From: Edaphobacter lichenicola
GTDB taxonomy: Bacteria; Acidobacteriota; Terriglobia; Terriglobales; Acidobacteriaceae
Direction of reading: 5' to 3'
Assembly (NCBI RefSeq): GCF_025264645.1
Contig: NZ_CP073696.1
Span: 744,001-808,000 of the forward strand
DNA length: 64,000 nt
The position numbers and the translations under genes were made by a program. The notes under the pieces are model-generated. The model had not been told where the DNA came from, made no database searches, and was given only the letters and a program-made list of their open reading frames with translations. This document shows, piece after piece, positions 34,065-42,473 of the stretch; the first letter of the stretch is position 1, and every line of letters starts with the position of its first letter.

Positions 34065-37000
34065 TTAGGCTACGGCACGCCGGTTTTCAGGGGAGTCGCG
34101 GCGGTTTAGGTTGACGCTCACGATCTTCGAGACGCCGGGCTCTTGCATAGTGACTCCGTAGATGACGTCGGCCTGGGACATGGTTCGCTTGCTATGGGTA
34201 ATTACGACGAACTGTGTGGTCGCGCTCATGTCGTGAATGAGTTTGGCGAAGCGGCCTACGTTGGTCTCATCGAGCGGTGCGTCGACTTCGTCGAGGATGC
34301 AGAAGGGAGCGGGTTGGAATTGGAAGATTCCGACCAGAAGAGAAAGTGCAGTAAGGGCCTTTTCACCACCGGAGAGCAGAAGGATGTTCTGCAGCTTTTT
34401 GCCCGGGGGCGATGCGACGATGTCGATGCCGCTCTCGTTCGAGTTCTCAGCGTCGGTGAGTTTCATGAAGGCTTGGCCACCTCCGAAGAGCTTTGTAAAG
34501 GTCACAGAGAAGTTTTCGTTGATGACCTTGAACGCCTCGTCGAACTTGAGCCGGGAGACATCGTCGATCTCTTTGATGGATGCCTGTGTGTTCTCGATGG
34601 AGTCAAGAAGGTCCTTCCGCTGAGTTTCGAGGAAGCCATGGCGAGTGACGGTCTCGTTATATTCGTCGAGGGCCATCATGTTGACCGGTCCCATCGCTTC
34701 AAGCTTTTGCTTGAGGGCGCGAGATTCCTCTTCCTGAGTGTGAAGGTCGTCGCCTTCAATACGGCTGATGGTCTGGTCTTCGCGGAGCGAGATGGCCTCA
34801 GCCCCAAGATCGTTGAGGCAGGTGGCATCGATGTGCTCGATGTCGGAGGCGAGCTTGGCCGCACGGGCTGTCAGGGCTGCTCGTTGCTCGCGAAGGGCTT
34901 CGGTGTCGTGACGCAAGGTTCGCAGACGGCCGTCGAGTTCCGTCATGGAAGCGCGTAACGTATGGGCTTCTTCAGTAAGGCGTGCGGCAAGTGCAACGGC
35001 GGTAGCACGGAGTTCGGAGAGCTCGGTGTGCTGGATGGTAAGCGCTGCGGTCTCCTCTTCACGTCTAACTTTTTCTCCCGCGGCAGAGGTTAGCTGCTGC
35101 TCGAGCTGCTGGATGCGCTGATTCTGGGTGTTATAGAGGCGGGTGGTCTGCTCGAAGTTGGCGGCGGCGTTGCGGCGGCGTTCCTCCAATCCCGCAAGAG
35201 CAGCGGATGCAGCTGCGGCGGCCTGCTGAAGCTCTTCGCGGCGGCTTCGCAGCTCTTCTGTTTGCTCTTGAAGGGCGACGAGGCTGGCCTCTAGGGTGCT
35301 TCGTTCGTTCTCAAAGGCTGCGGCTTCCTGCTGTCGACGAGCGATGAGATCTGATTTCTGGTTGCGGGCATCGCGGTTGCGCTCACTGGTGAGAGCCCAA
35401 TCCTGCAGGCGGCGCTCGATCCGAGAGACCTCGGACTCCATCTGGCGGAGAGCCGCACCAGAGTTGGCAGACTCGCGCTCGGCGTCACGGCGCTCATGTG
35501 TCTTTCCCTCAATGGTGGCCTGGAGAGCGGCGATCTGATGTTGAAGCTCGATGGTATTGCGGTCGGTCTGGGCCAGTTCCTCCTCTGCCTTTTCGAGCTT
35601 CTGCTGGACTTCAGCAAGTTCACGCTTTAGGGCTAATGGACCTTGGGTGCGGGGGCGACCGCCGGTAACGGTGACGTTATGGAAGGTCTCGCCGGAAGGA
35701 GAAAGGAAGAAGGCCTGGGGATTCGATAGAGCCAATGATCTGGCGGTGTAGGAGTCTGGTGCGACAAACCCTTCACGAAGCTTCGGGAGAATGACTTCAA
35801 GGGACTTGCCGAAGCCGTCGAGGACGCGGATGCACTCCTTGAGTGGCACGACGCCTTCTATCCCGTCGATCTGAGTTTGGGCTTCACTCTTCATGCCTTC
35901 TGCGAAGGCAAAGTTGGCCTGGGAGTCATTGGGATGCACGAGGAAGGTAGCGCGGCCAGTGACGTCTGTCTGGAGGAGATGCATGCCGGCGTTGGCGGCA
36001 TCCCAGGATTTGACTACGACATAGTTGAGCTCGTCGCGGAGAAACTCATCGACGACGTTTTCGTACTTACCATCTACTTCCAGAAAGTCTGCGAGCGTGC
36101 CGACGGCGGCCATTCCGTCAGTGTTTTGCTTGTAGGCGTCGGTCTTGAAGAGATTCCGGACGGTGTCGGTTGAGTAGCTGTGCTCGCGGATGAGAGCTTC
36201 GAGAGACTTGTGGCGGCCTGTGAGAGTTGCAACCTCACCTCGTAGCTGATCTCCGCGTCGTTTGGATTGAGCCTCTTCACTGCGATTCGCTTCGACTTCG
36301 CTACGCAGTGTGGCAATCTCGTTCTCAAGACGCTTAAGACGTTCGGTCACAGACTCGAAGGACATCTTGACTTGGCCGCGCTGAAGACCGAGGGTTTCGA
36401 GCTCCTGTTTGGCGATCTCAGATTCGGATAGGAGACGCTCTGCTTCACGGTCAAGGCCAGCGAGTGCTGCTGCTGCTTGCGCCTCTTCGTTGCGGGTTTG
36501 GGCGATGCGCTGGACCAGCTGCATGGTGGCGCGGCGATTCTGTTCGGCCTGTTGCTCGGCTGATGCGACGGCGCGGACCGCCTCCTGTGCGTGCGCCTGG
36601 TGGGTCTGCGCAGCCTCGCGAGAATCGGTCGACTCAGCAGTGGCGCTATTGAGAAAGCTGCGGTGCTGTTCCAGCTCGCCCTCGAGACTTGCAAGCTGTT
36701 CCCGGGCTTGAGCGAGATCATCAGCGCCAGTGGCGAGGCGGTTTGTGAGTTCGGTGATGCGGTCGGCGTTTGCCGCGGAACGAGCGGTAATGCGTTCAAT
36801 CTCGACGGCGGACTGATTTGCCTGTGTGCCGGCTTCGCGAATCTGCTGATCCAGCGTGTAACCAGTGTTGACGCCTTCGGTGTGCTGAGCATCCATGGCT
36901 TCGACGGTTTCGGACTGGGCGTCGATCTGGGTGGCCAACGCAAGGATCTTTTCGGTCGTAGCGGTCTGTTCAGCGTCAAGCTGTGACATGCGGCTGGCCA

Positions 37001-37952
37001 GAACAACACGAAGGCGAGTACGAAGCTCGTCGCGGAGTGCGCCATAACGCTCAGCCTTGGCTGCCTGGCGCTTCAGTGTGGTCATCTGACGGGTGACCTC
37101 ATCAAAGATATCGTTGACGCGAGCCAGGTTCTGGCGGGCAGACTCGAGACGCAGTTCGGCCAGACGCTTTTTGGTCTTGAATCGGGTAATGCCGGCAGCT
37201 TCTTCGATGATAGAGCGGCGGTCGTGAGGTTTAGCGGAGAGGAGCTGGCCGATGCGCTCCTGGCCGATGATGGCGTACGACTCGCCTCCGAGACCGGTAC
37301 CCATGAAGATGTCCTGAATGTCGCGAAGGCGACAGATCTTGCCATTCAGAAGGTATTCGCTGTCCCCGGAACGGAAGAGGCGGCGAGTGATGGTGAGTTC
37401 ACCCGCGCGGACCGGGGCGCGGCCGAACTTACGCCGGCGGATCTTCAGGACGACGTTGTTGGGATTGGCGAGTTCTGCCGCTGCATCTACCTCGGTTGGC
37501 GGCGGCAGGATGTGCGGGCCCTTGGCCTCGCCTTCGATGATGGTGCCGGGCTGAGCTTCGGCGACGGCCTCTTCGGTCTCTTCGGCGCGCTCCTTGCGTA
37601 GGGTGGTCTCATCCCAATCGGTGGGGAGGCTATCGTCGATGACAATCTCGGGGTCGTCCTGCAGGCTGGCGCCGTCGTATACCTCGGGGTCGACGAGGGT
37701 CAGTGAAACCTCGGCCATACCGGTGGGCTTGCGATCACGTGTGCCCGCGAAGATGACATCTTCCATCTTGATACCACGGAGGCTCTTGGCAGACTGTTCC
37801 CCGAGGACCCATGTGATGGCGTCAGAGATGTTGGACTTGCCGCACCCATTCGGGCCGACGATTGCAGCAATGCCCTCGCCGGAGAGCTGTACCTCGGTAC
37901 GATCACAGAAGGATTTGAAGCCGAGTATCTGAACTTTCTTGAGCTTGAGCAA
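34065..37952 (-). CDS. smc: chromosome segregation ATPase SMC
   Basis: 1,295 residues, against about 1,180-1,190 in most bacteria. Walker A GPNGCGKSN lies near 33, and the C-terminal head has signature LLSGGEKALTAL and Walker B FCILDEVDAP. Two long coiled coils flank a hinge around 540-690. TTG at 37952 is preferred because AGAGG lies five bases upstream and the protein then begins LKLKKVQILGFKSF as usual; GTG at 37958 is the alternative. An extra acidic stretch of about 75-80 residues lies in the N-terminal head between LTLVD and LTITRRLF. It compacts DNA with ScpA/B, which are not here. Confidence 0.95.
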   Translation of the reverse strand: MLKLKKVQILGFKSFCDRTEVQLSGEGIAAIVGPNGCGKSNISDAITWVLGEQSAKSLRGIKMEDVIFAGTRDRKPTGMAEVSLTLVDPEVYDGASLQDDPEIVIDDSLPTDWDETTLRKERAEETEEAVAEAQPGTIIEGEAKGPHILPPPTEVDAAAELANPNNVVLKIRRRKFGRAPVRAGELTITRRLFRSGDSEYLLNGKICRLRDIQDIFMGTGLGGESYAIIGQERIGQLLSAKPHDRRSIIEEAAGITRFKTKKRLAELRLESARQNLARVNDIFDEVTRQMTTLKRQAAKAERYGALRDELRTRLRVVLASRMSQLDAEQTATTEKILALATQIDAQSETVEAMDAQHTEGVNTGYTLDQQIREAGTQANQSAVEIERITARSAANADRITELTNRLATGADDLAQAREQLASLEGELEQHRSFLNSATAESTDSREAAQTHQAHAQEAVRAVASAEQQAEQNRRATMQLVQRIAQTRNEEAQAAAALAGLDREAERLLSESEIAKQELETLGLQRGQVKMSFESVTERLKRLENEIATLRSEVEANRSEEAQSKRRGDQLRGEVATLTGRHKSLEALIREHSYSTDTVRNLFKTDAYKQNTDGMAAVGTLADFLEVDGKYENVVDEFLRDELNYVVVKSWDAANAGMHLLQTDVTGRATFLVHPNDSQANFAFAEGMKSEAQTQIDGIEGVVPLKECIRVLDGFGKSLEVILPKLREGFVAPDSYTARSLALSNPQAFFLSPSGETFHNVTVTGGRPRTQGPLALKRELAEVQQKLEKAEEELAQTDRNTIELQHQIAALQATIEGKTHERRDAERESANSGAALRQMESEVSRIERRLQDWALTSERNRDARNQKSDLIARRQQEAAAFENERSTLEASLVALQEQTEELRSRREELQQAAAAASAALAGLEERRRNAAANFEQTTRLYNTQNQRIQQLEQQLTSAAGEKVRREEETAALTIQHTELSELRATAVALAARLTEEAHTLRASMTELDGRLRTLRHDTEALREQRAALTARAAKLASDIEHIDATCLNDLGAEAISLREDQTISRIEGDDLHTQEEESRALKQKLEAMGPVNMMALDEYNETVTRHGFLETQRKDLLDSIENTQASIKEIDDVSRLKFDEAFKVINENFSVTFTKLFGGGQAFMKLTDAENSNESGIDIVASPPGKKLQNILLLSGGEKALTALSLLVGIFQFQPAPFCILDEVDAPLDETNVGRFAKLIHDMSATTQFVVITHSKRTMSQADVIYGVTMQEPGVSKIVSVNLNRRDSPENRRAVA

Positions 37953-38274
37953 GTGCACCTCTGTTGGGCGGCAGGATCAGTTTGAGCGAACTCGCCCCTG
38001 TCGATATATGACTACTCAACTGTAGCTGCGGTTGAGTGCGGAATCAACGGGTACAACACCACCTGTTGTGGATAAGAAGGCCGAAACACTACGAATGGGC
38101 GACCTGAGCGGGTGCCTCTCAGAATTGAGGACACTCAGCCGATTGTCGCAGGTTTGAAGATAGGAACGTCGGGGCAAATCTGCCCGAGATCTTAACAAAA
38201 TATAGACGTTGACTCATATGGAGGCGGTGTAGGTTCGCGGGAGTAGTAAACGACACTTCAAAACAAGGTGATCT

Positions 38275-38469
38275 ATGGCACACGACGCACACAAGAAGGC
38301 TGCGGAGCACCACGAGCATGCAGCAAAGGCGCATCACGCAGCAGCCGAGCACCATGCGAATGGCGACCACGAGGCCGCCCATGAGCATGCTGTGAAGGCC
38401 CACGAACACTCCATTCAGGCGCACGGGCATTCGACGGACGCGCACCACAAGTCAGTTGCACATAAGTAA
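38275..38469 (+). CDS. His/Ala-rich 64-residue protein
   Basis: 19 of 64 residues are His and about as many Ala, with many AHH, EHH and HEH groups spaced three to four residues apart, which would place His on one helix face. AAGGTG precedes the ATG at a good distance and a strong terminator follows. Similar short His-rich proteins occur in several soil bacteria. Metal buffering or pH response is plausible but not shown. Confidence 0.75.
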   Translation: MAHDAHKKAAEHHEHAAKAHHAAAEHHANGDHEAAHEHAVKAHEHSIQAHGHSTDAHHKSVAHK

Positions 38470-38818
38470 CTGACTTCAGCCGCATGAGCACCCTGACCGA
38501 TGAGCGTTGGTCAGGGTGTTTCTGTTTATTGCGGTAGAGACTTTCGTGGGATGGAACCTCAGCGTTCTCATTCGTGTATAAAGACCTTTATGGCTGTGAA
38601 AGAGTATGTCGGCTTGCGTTTTGTGCAACGTCGTTTCTATAATCCGCATCATCATCCCGAGATGCCACGAACACTTCAATCGCTTGACCGAAGGGTTAGG
38701 CACGGCGAAGAACAGAGCTGATGCACTATGATCGCGCTGTGCTTTGTCTTCATAACTAAGTGACCCCGGAAGCAATCGGTGACACATTTGAAAGAAAAGA
38801 TTTACTGAGGAGTGTGGA
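38470..38818. other. 349-base intergenic region
   Basis: Apart from the terminator at 38489-38524 it holds only an unconvincing 73-codon frame. The promoter of the following secreted-protein gene should lie in its right half. Confidence 0.4.
38489..38524 (+). terminator. rho-independent terminator
   Basis: CACCCTGACC (38489-38498) pairs with GGTCAGGGTG (38509-38518) around a ten-base loop and is followed by TTTCT. It ends the His-rich gene 20 bases after its stop. Confidence 0.85.
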
Positions 38819-40135
38819 ATGAAGAAGGTAGTCGTTGCGTCTCTCCTGGCGGTTGCTAGCATGGCATGTGGTGCGGGTACCGTGGTAGCACAAACCCAGG
38901 TCAATCTCGGTTCCAACGCGCAGACCCCGGCGGGTGGCGACGTTCAACTGTCTCCGGCGGAGTACAAGGCCTATAACGATGCCATCTCGCAGTCGACGCC
39001 GCAGACCAAGGCGCCGGCGCTCGAGCAGTATCTTACGGCGTATCCACAGTCGACCTTGAAGGCGTCTGTGCTGGAGCAGCTGATGCTGGCTTACAGCGCG
39101 TTCGATCCAGCGAAGACCCTTGATGCCGCGGACAGACTGCTGCAGGTCGATCCAAACAATCTTCGCGCGCTGACCTTCGAGGTTTACTTCCGCGATCAGG
39201 CCGCAGATCAGGCGACCGACCCGACCGCGAAGCAGGCGGCTTTGGACAAGGCAGCCGACTTCGCGCAGAAGGGCTTGGCGGTAACGACCAAACCTACCGC
39301 TATGAGTAATGACGACTTCAACAAGCTCAAGTCGACTGCAACGCCGGTGTTCGATCGTGCGATCGCCGAAGCCGCGTTGAACAAGAAGGACGCAACGACG
39401 GCTGTTAAGGACTTCAAGGATGAACTGCACAGCGTCCCTGCGGCGCAGACACAGGTTCCCGGACCGATGCTGCAGGACACCTACACCCTGGGGCAGGCCT
39501 ACTATCAGATGACTCCGCCTGACTACGTGAACTGCACCTGGTACGCCTCACGCGCGGCTGCCTTTGCGCCGGAGCCGTACAAGAGCCAGATGCTTCCGCT
39601 GGCGAAGTTCTGCTACAAGAAGTACCACGGGGCTGACGACGGTTACGATGCTGTGACGGCTGCTGTTCAGACGAATCTGGATCCTCCGGCAGATTTCAAG
39701 ATCAAGCCTGCGCCGTCGCCCGCCGACATCGTGGCCCAGGTGATCTCGAGCACTCCTGACCTTGCGACCCTGGCGATCAGCGATAAGGAGTTTATCCTTA
39801 CCAACGGTAAGCCTGAGGACGCTGCCAAGGTGTGGGACACGATTAAAGGCAAGTCAGTTCAGTTCCCGGATACGCTGGTCATTGCAGTAACCGATACGGC
39901 CCTGCAGGTCGCGGTCTCCGACGATGCGGTTCAGTCGAAGACGGCGGACTTTACGTTCCAGTTGGCTGCTCCGTTGAAGACTCCTCCCGCGGTTGGAGCG
40001 AAGGCGACCGTCAGCGGAACGTACGCTTCGTTCACGCCGAGCCCGATCATGATCACGATGAGCGATGGTGCTTTGGTTGAGCCGAAGAAGACTCCGGCCA
40101 AGGCTCCGGTGCATCACACAACGCCGCATCACTAG
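38819..40135 (+). CDS. secreted TPR-like protein, unknown function
   Basis: 438 residues with a clear signal peptide (cleavage near VVAQTQ). The central part (about 50-280) is helical with TPR-like A/L spacing, containing conserved YLTAYPQSTLK and LLQVDPNNLRAL turns. The C-terminal 130 residues look beta-rich and end in a His/Pro tail. It resembles a family common in Acidobacteria without known function. A GGAG lies before the ATG (tgaGGAGtgtgga). It probably works in the periplasm as a scaffold. Confidence 0.8.
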   Translation: MKKVVVASLLAVASMACGAGTVVAQTQVNLGSNAQTPAGGDVQLSPAEYKAYNDAISQSTPQTKAPALEQYLTAYPQSTLKASVLEQLMLAYSAFDPAKTLDAADRLLQVDPNNLRALTFEVYFRDQAADQATDPTAKQAALDKAADFAQKGLAVTTKPTAMSNDDFNKLKSTATPVFDRAIAEAALNKKDATTAVKDFKDELHSVPAAQTQVPGPMLQDTYTLGQAYYQMTPPDYVNCTWYASRAAAFAPEPYKSQMLPLAKFCYKKYHGADDGYDAVTAAVQTNLDPPADFKIKPAPSPADIVAQVISSTPDLATLAISDKEFILTNGKPEDAAKVWDTIKGKSVQFPDTLVIAVTDTALQVAVSDDAVQSKTADFTFQLAAPLKTPPAVGAKATVSGTYASFTPSPIMITMSDGALVEPKKTPAKAPVHHTTPHH

Positions 40136-40153
40136 AGTGATGTTGGTTTGTGG

Positions 40154-40182
40154 AAGAGGCAGCCCTCGGGCTGCCTCTTCTG
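40154..40182 (+). terminator. strong hairpin after the TPR-like gene
   Basis: AAGAGGCAGCCC and GGGCTGCCTCTT form a perfect twelve-base stem with a two-base loop at 40154-40179. The following T tract is poor, so termination may be weak or bidirectional. Confidence 0.65.
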
Positions 40183-40245
40183 CGTTAGAGCTGGCAACGG
40201 CTCGTGTCTCCGCGTGGTCTTGAGTGTGTCCGTCCACTCTTGCGC

Positions 40246-40380
40246 GTGGGGGAGACCCCCCCCCACCATACCCATGGTTAAGTCTTTTATTTGCAATGAC
40301 TTGCATGTTTTGGCCCCGGCTAAATATGAGAAAATAAAAGGCTTATGAGCAAATATTTGTAAATAATGGACTTACGAGCC
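40246..40380. repeat. G/C-tract and TTATTTGCAA intergenic element
   Basis: A GTGGGGG/C9 hairpin is followed by AAGTCTTTTATTTGCAATGACTT-like arms (AAGTC at 40278, GACTT at 40297) and a degenerate second copy containing ATTTGTAAATAATGGACTT (about 40354). The structure looks like a dispersed intergenic element rather than a gene. Only one copy is in this window, so the assignment rests on its internal symmetry. Confidence 0.4.
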
Positions 40381-40408
40381 GAGCTCCTTCATCATCCTTA
40401 AAATAAGG

Positions 40409-40436
40409 AAGATCCCATGGATGATGGGATCTTTTT
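40409..40436 (+). terminator. rho-independent terminator without an obvious gene
   Basis: AAGATCCCAT (40409-40418) pairs perfectly with ATGGGATCTT (40424-40433) around GGATG, followed by more T. It is 270 bases from the nearest plus-strand stop, so it may end an unannotated small RNA starting within 40190-40400. Confidence 0.75.
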
Positions 40437-40555
40437 CGACTCTATTTCCATTATAGCTCGTCGGATGGAACTCATACGCCACACGAATGTGCTGGATTGG
40501 CGAGGGTTTTGCTTGTTTGGGGGCTTGACAGGTTTTGGGTGGCGTCGGGTTTACG

Positions 40556-40588
40556 ACAACAGCAGATCCCTAAAGGATGACAACAAAG
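40556..40588 (+). repeat. GCAGATCCC / GGATGACAACA element, copy 1
   Basis: ACAACAGCAGATCCC, then TAAAG and GATGACAACAAAG. Part of a short dispersed hairpin family between genes, here with a weak hairpin. Confidence 0.7.
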
Positions 40589-40602
40589 GGCAAAGAGAAA
40601 AC

Positions 40603-40635
40603 ACAACAGCAGATCCCTACGGGATGACAACAAAA
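40603..40635 (+). repeat. GCAGATCCC / GGATGACAACA element, copy 2
   Basis: The same sequence as copy 1 with TACGG in the centre, giving the hairpin ATCCC-tac-GGGAT. It lies 14 bases after copy 1 in the same orientation. Confidence 0.75.
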
Positions 40636-40716
40636 AGGCGGACGACAACGGCGACAAAAGGGTAATGGCGACAGTTTAAGCAACGGAGCTGTCGATGGTG
40701 GAGGCGTGGGGGAGGG

Positions 40717-41511
40717 TTATTCGCCGAGCATGATGCGCTGGATGTGGTGGGCGCGGCCGGTGGCTCCATCGCAGGAGATGAGGGCGGCGCACATTTTGGG
40801 GTTGCCCTTGGCGGGCTCGAACTTGCCGGGCATGCCAGTGAGGAAGCGGGCGAGGACTAACTCTTTTTCTACGCCGATGACGGAGTCGTAGGGGCCGGAC
40901 ATGCCGACGTCGGTTTGATAGGCGGTGCCGTTGGGGAGGACACGCTCGTCGGCTGTGGGGATGTGGGTGTGGGTGCCGAGGAGAGCGGTGATGCGTCCGT
41001 CGAGGTACCAGCCGAGGGCTACTTTTTCGGAGGTGGCTTCGCCGTGGAGGTCGAGGAGGATGACCTTGGCGGTGATCTTGCTGAGGAGATCGTCGGCTTT
41101 GCGGAAGGGGTCGTCGCAGGAGGACATGAAGACGCGGCACTGGAGGTTCATGACGGCGTAGGTCTGGCCGTTGGGGAGCTCTCCCTGGTAGACGCCGAAG
41201 CCGGGGGTGCCGACGGCGTAGTTGGCGGGGCGGAGGACGCGGCGGCCGCGGACGTGCGAGTCGGCGGGGACGGTCATGTACTCGAAGATCTCGCGCTTGT
41301 CCCAGATGTGATTGCCAGTGGTGATGACGTGAGCGCCGAGATCGAAGAGCTCTTCCGCGATGGAGGGGGTGATGCCGAAGCCGCCGGCGGCGTTTTCTCC
41401 GTTGATGACGAGGAGGTCGACGGCGTTGGTTTCGAGGACGTGGGGGAGGTGTTCACGGACGATGTGGCGGCCGGCGGAGCCAAAGACGTCTCCGACAAAA
41501 AGGATGTTCAC
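40717..41511 (-). CDS. YmdB-like metallophosphoesterase
   Basis: 264 residues of the TIGR00282/YmdB family. Metal-binding motifs are GDVFGSAGR at the start, NGENAAGG near 38, TTGNHIWD near 65, DLHGEATSEK (about 150) and GTHTHIPTADE (about 180). Bacillus YmdB hydrolyses 2',3'-cyclic nucleotides and affects mRNA levels and biofilm decisions. The ATG at 41511 begins directly with MNILFVGDV as usual. It is divergent from the Rrf2-like gene. Confidence 0.92.
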   Translation of the reverse strand: MNILFVGDVFGSAGRHIVREHLPHVLETNAVDLLVINGENAAGGFGITPSIAEELFDLGAHVITTGNHIWDKREIFEYMTVPADSHVRGRRVLRPANYAVGTPGFGVYQGELPNGQTYAVMNLQCRVFMSSCDDPFRKADDLLSKITAKVILLDLHGEATSEKVALGWYLDGRITALLGTHTHIPTADERVLPNGTAYQTDVGMSGPYDSVIGVEKELVLARFLTGMPGKFEPAKGNPKMCAALISCDGATGRAHHIQRIMLGE

Positions 41512-41604
41512 TTGAGAAGTTTACATGGTGAGGCAGTGGAGAAATGGTGGTGGGTATGGCGATAGGGGGGTGGATCGGGCCTCTGGTGTGTTAGTTTTTT
41601 GAGC

Positions 41605-41982
41605 ATGGCACAGAGTGGGCGATTTCAATTGAGCGTGCGGGTGTTGGCGGTGCTGGCGGGTGAGCCTGATGCGATGCATACATCGGCGGCAATCGCGGAG
41701 GCGCTGAAGGAGAGCGCTGTGATGGTCAGACGGACCTTTCTGCTGCTGCATAAAGCGGGTTTGATCGAGCAGAAGAAGGGGCCACATGGAGGTGCAAAGC
41801 TAACGATTCCAGCAAAACAGATTGGACTTGGGGATGTGTTCGAAGCGACAGCAGGGGATTGGCTGAGCATCGAAGACAAGGCTGTGAGCGTATGGATCAA
41901 AAAAGTGCGGGCAGATGCGGTGAAGGCGATGAACGAACATTCGCTGGCGGGTGTGGTGAAGCGGTTGAAGAAGACGAAGTAG
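41605..41982 (+). CDS. Rrf2-family regulator without cluster cysteines
   Basis: 125 residues. An Rrf2 winged helix is clear: QLSVRVLAVLA, HTSAAIAEALKES, the recognition helix and a GGAKL wing. The loop that carries three Fe-S cysteines in IscR/NsrR has none, and the protein has no cysteine at all, so it belongs to the cluster-free branch that reads another signal. ATG at 41605 is preferred over TTG at 41599. It is divergent from the YmdB-like gene. Confidence 0.88.
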   Translation: MAQSGRFQLSVRVLAVLAGEPDAMHTSAAIAEALKESAVMVRRTFLLLHKAGLIEQKKGPHGGAKLTIPAKQIGLGDVFEATAGDWLSIEDKAVSVWIKKVRADAVKAMNEHSLAGVVKRLKKTK

Positions 41983-42074
41983 ATTTTTGAGTTGGGTGCA
42001 GGATTTTTCTGAAAAAAGTGGGCCCTGGTGAGAATCGGGGCTTTGCTGTTTTTGCTGGTGTTTTTTGAGGGGGT

Positions 42075-42097
42075 CACGGAAAAAGCCGTGTTTTTTT
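42075..42097 (+). terminator. terminator after the Rrf2 gene
   Basis: CACGG (42075-42079) and CCGTG (42086-42090) flank AAAAAG and are followed by seven T. The stem is short but the T run is long. Confidence 0.6.
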
Positions 42098-42257
42098 GAT
42101 GGTCTTTTGTGGTGAAAACGTGGTGGTATGCGTGGCTGATGTGGTCGTTGAATAGCCACTCATTTGGGTCCGAAAAATACGCCAAGTGATTTTCTTTATT
42201 TTTTTGGTGGTTTGGGCATCCGTGGCGGTTACGCGATGGAAACTGCAAAAGACAAAA

Positions 42258-42297
42258 GCAAATACAGGGATCCTTCGCTTTGCTCCAGGATGACGAC
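42258..42297 (+). repeat. TCCTTCGCTTTGCTCCAGGA element
   Basis: GGATCC-like arm, TTCGCTTTGCTC and AGGATGACGAC. A longer relative of the GCAGATCCC family. Confidence 0.5.
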
Positions 42298-42354
42298 CTC
42301 GAAGGGTGTGGGTTAGAGCCTGAAGTAGTAGGACTGGGCAATTTCCAGGGGTGT

Positions 42355-42392
42355 CGAGTCTGCAAACGCAGATTCTCTTCGGGGATGACAAC
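42355..42392 (+). repeat. GCAGATTC / GGGATGACAAC element
   Basis: Contains ACGCAGATTCTCTTCGGGG followed by ATGACAAC; a diverged copy of the dispersed hairpin family. Confidence 0.65.
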
Positions 42393-42473
42393 CTAAAAAG
42401 ACCGCTCTGCAACAACTGCGGCGTTGCTCAGGGGATGTGCTGTGAGGCGTCGGCTGCGAATGGATGTCACACG

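Larger units (their letters stand above)
40136..40716. other. 581-base repeat-rich intergenic region
   Basis: From left to right it holds the hairpin at 40154, a G5/C9 hairpin at 40246-40266, an AT-rich stretch with AAGTC...GACTT arms (40275-40375), a strong terminator (40409-40436) and two copies of the GCAGATCCC...GGGATGACAACA element. No gene is visible. Confidence 0.6.
41983..42473. other. 491-base intergenic region with repeats
   Basis: It contains the terminator at 42075, a low-complexity stretch rich in GTGGTG and T runs (42000-42220), and two GGATGAC-type elements. Long minus-strand frames cross it, but they are low-complexity artefacts. Confidence 0.5.

Noticed and set aside
38500..38721. 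73-codon frame after the His-rich gene
   Set aside because: It starts inside a terminator stem and shows no motif.
41625..42365. 246-codon minus-strand frame
   Set aside because: It runs antisense through the Rrf2 gene and a low-complexity spacer.
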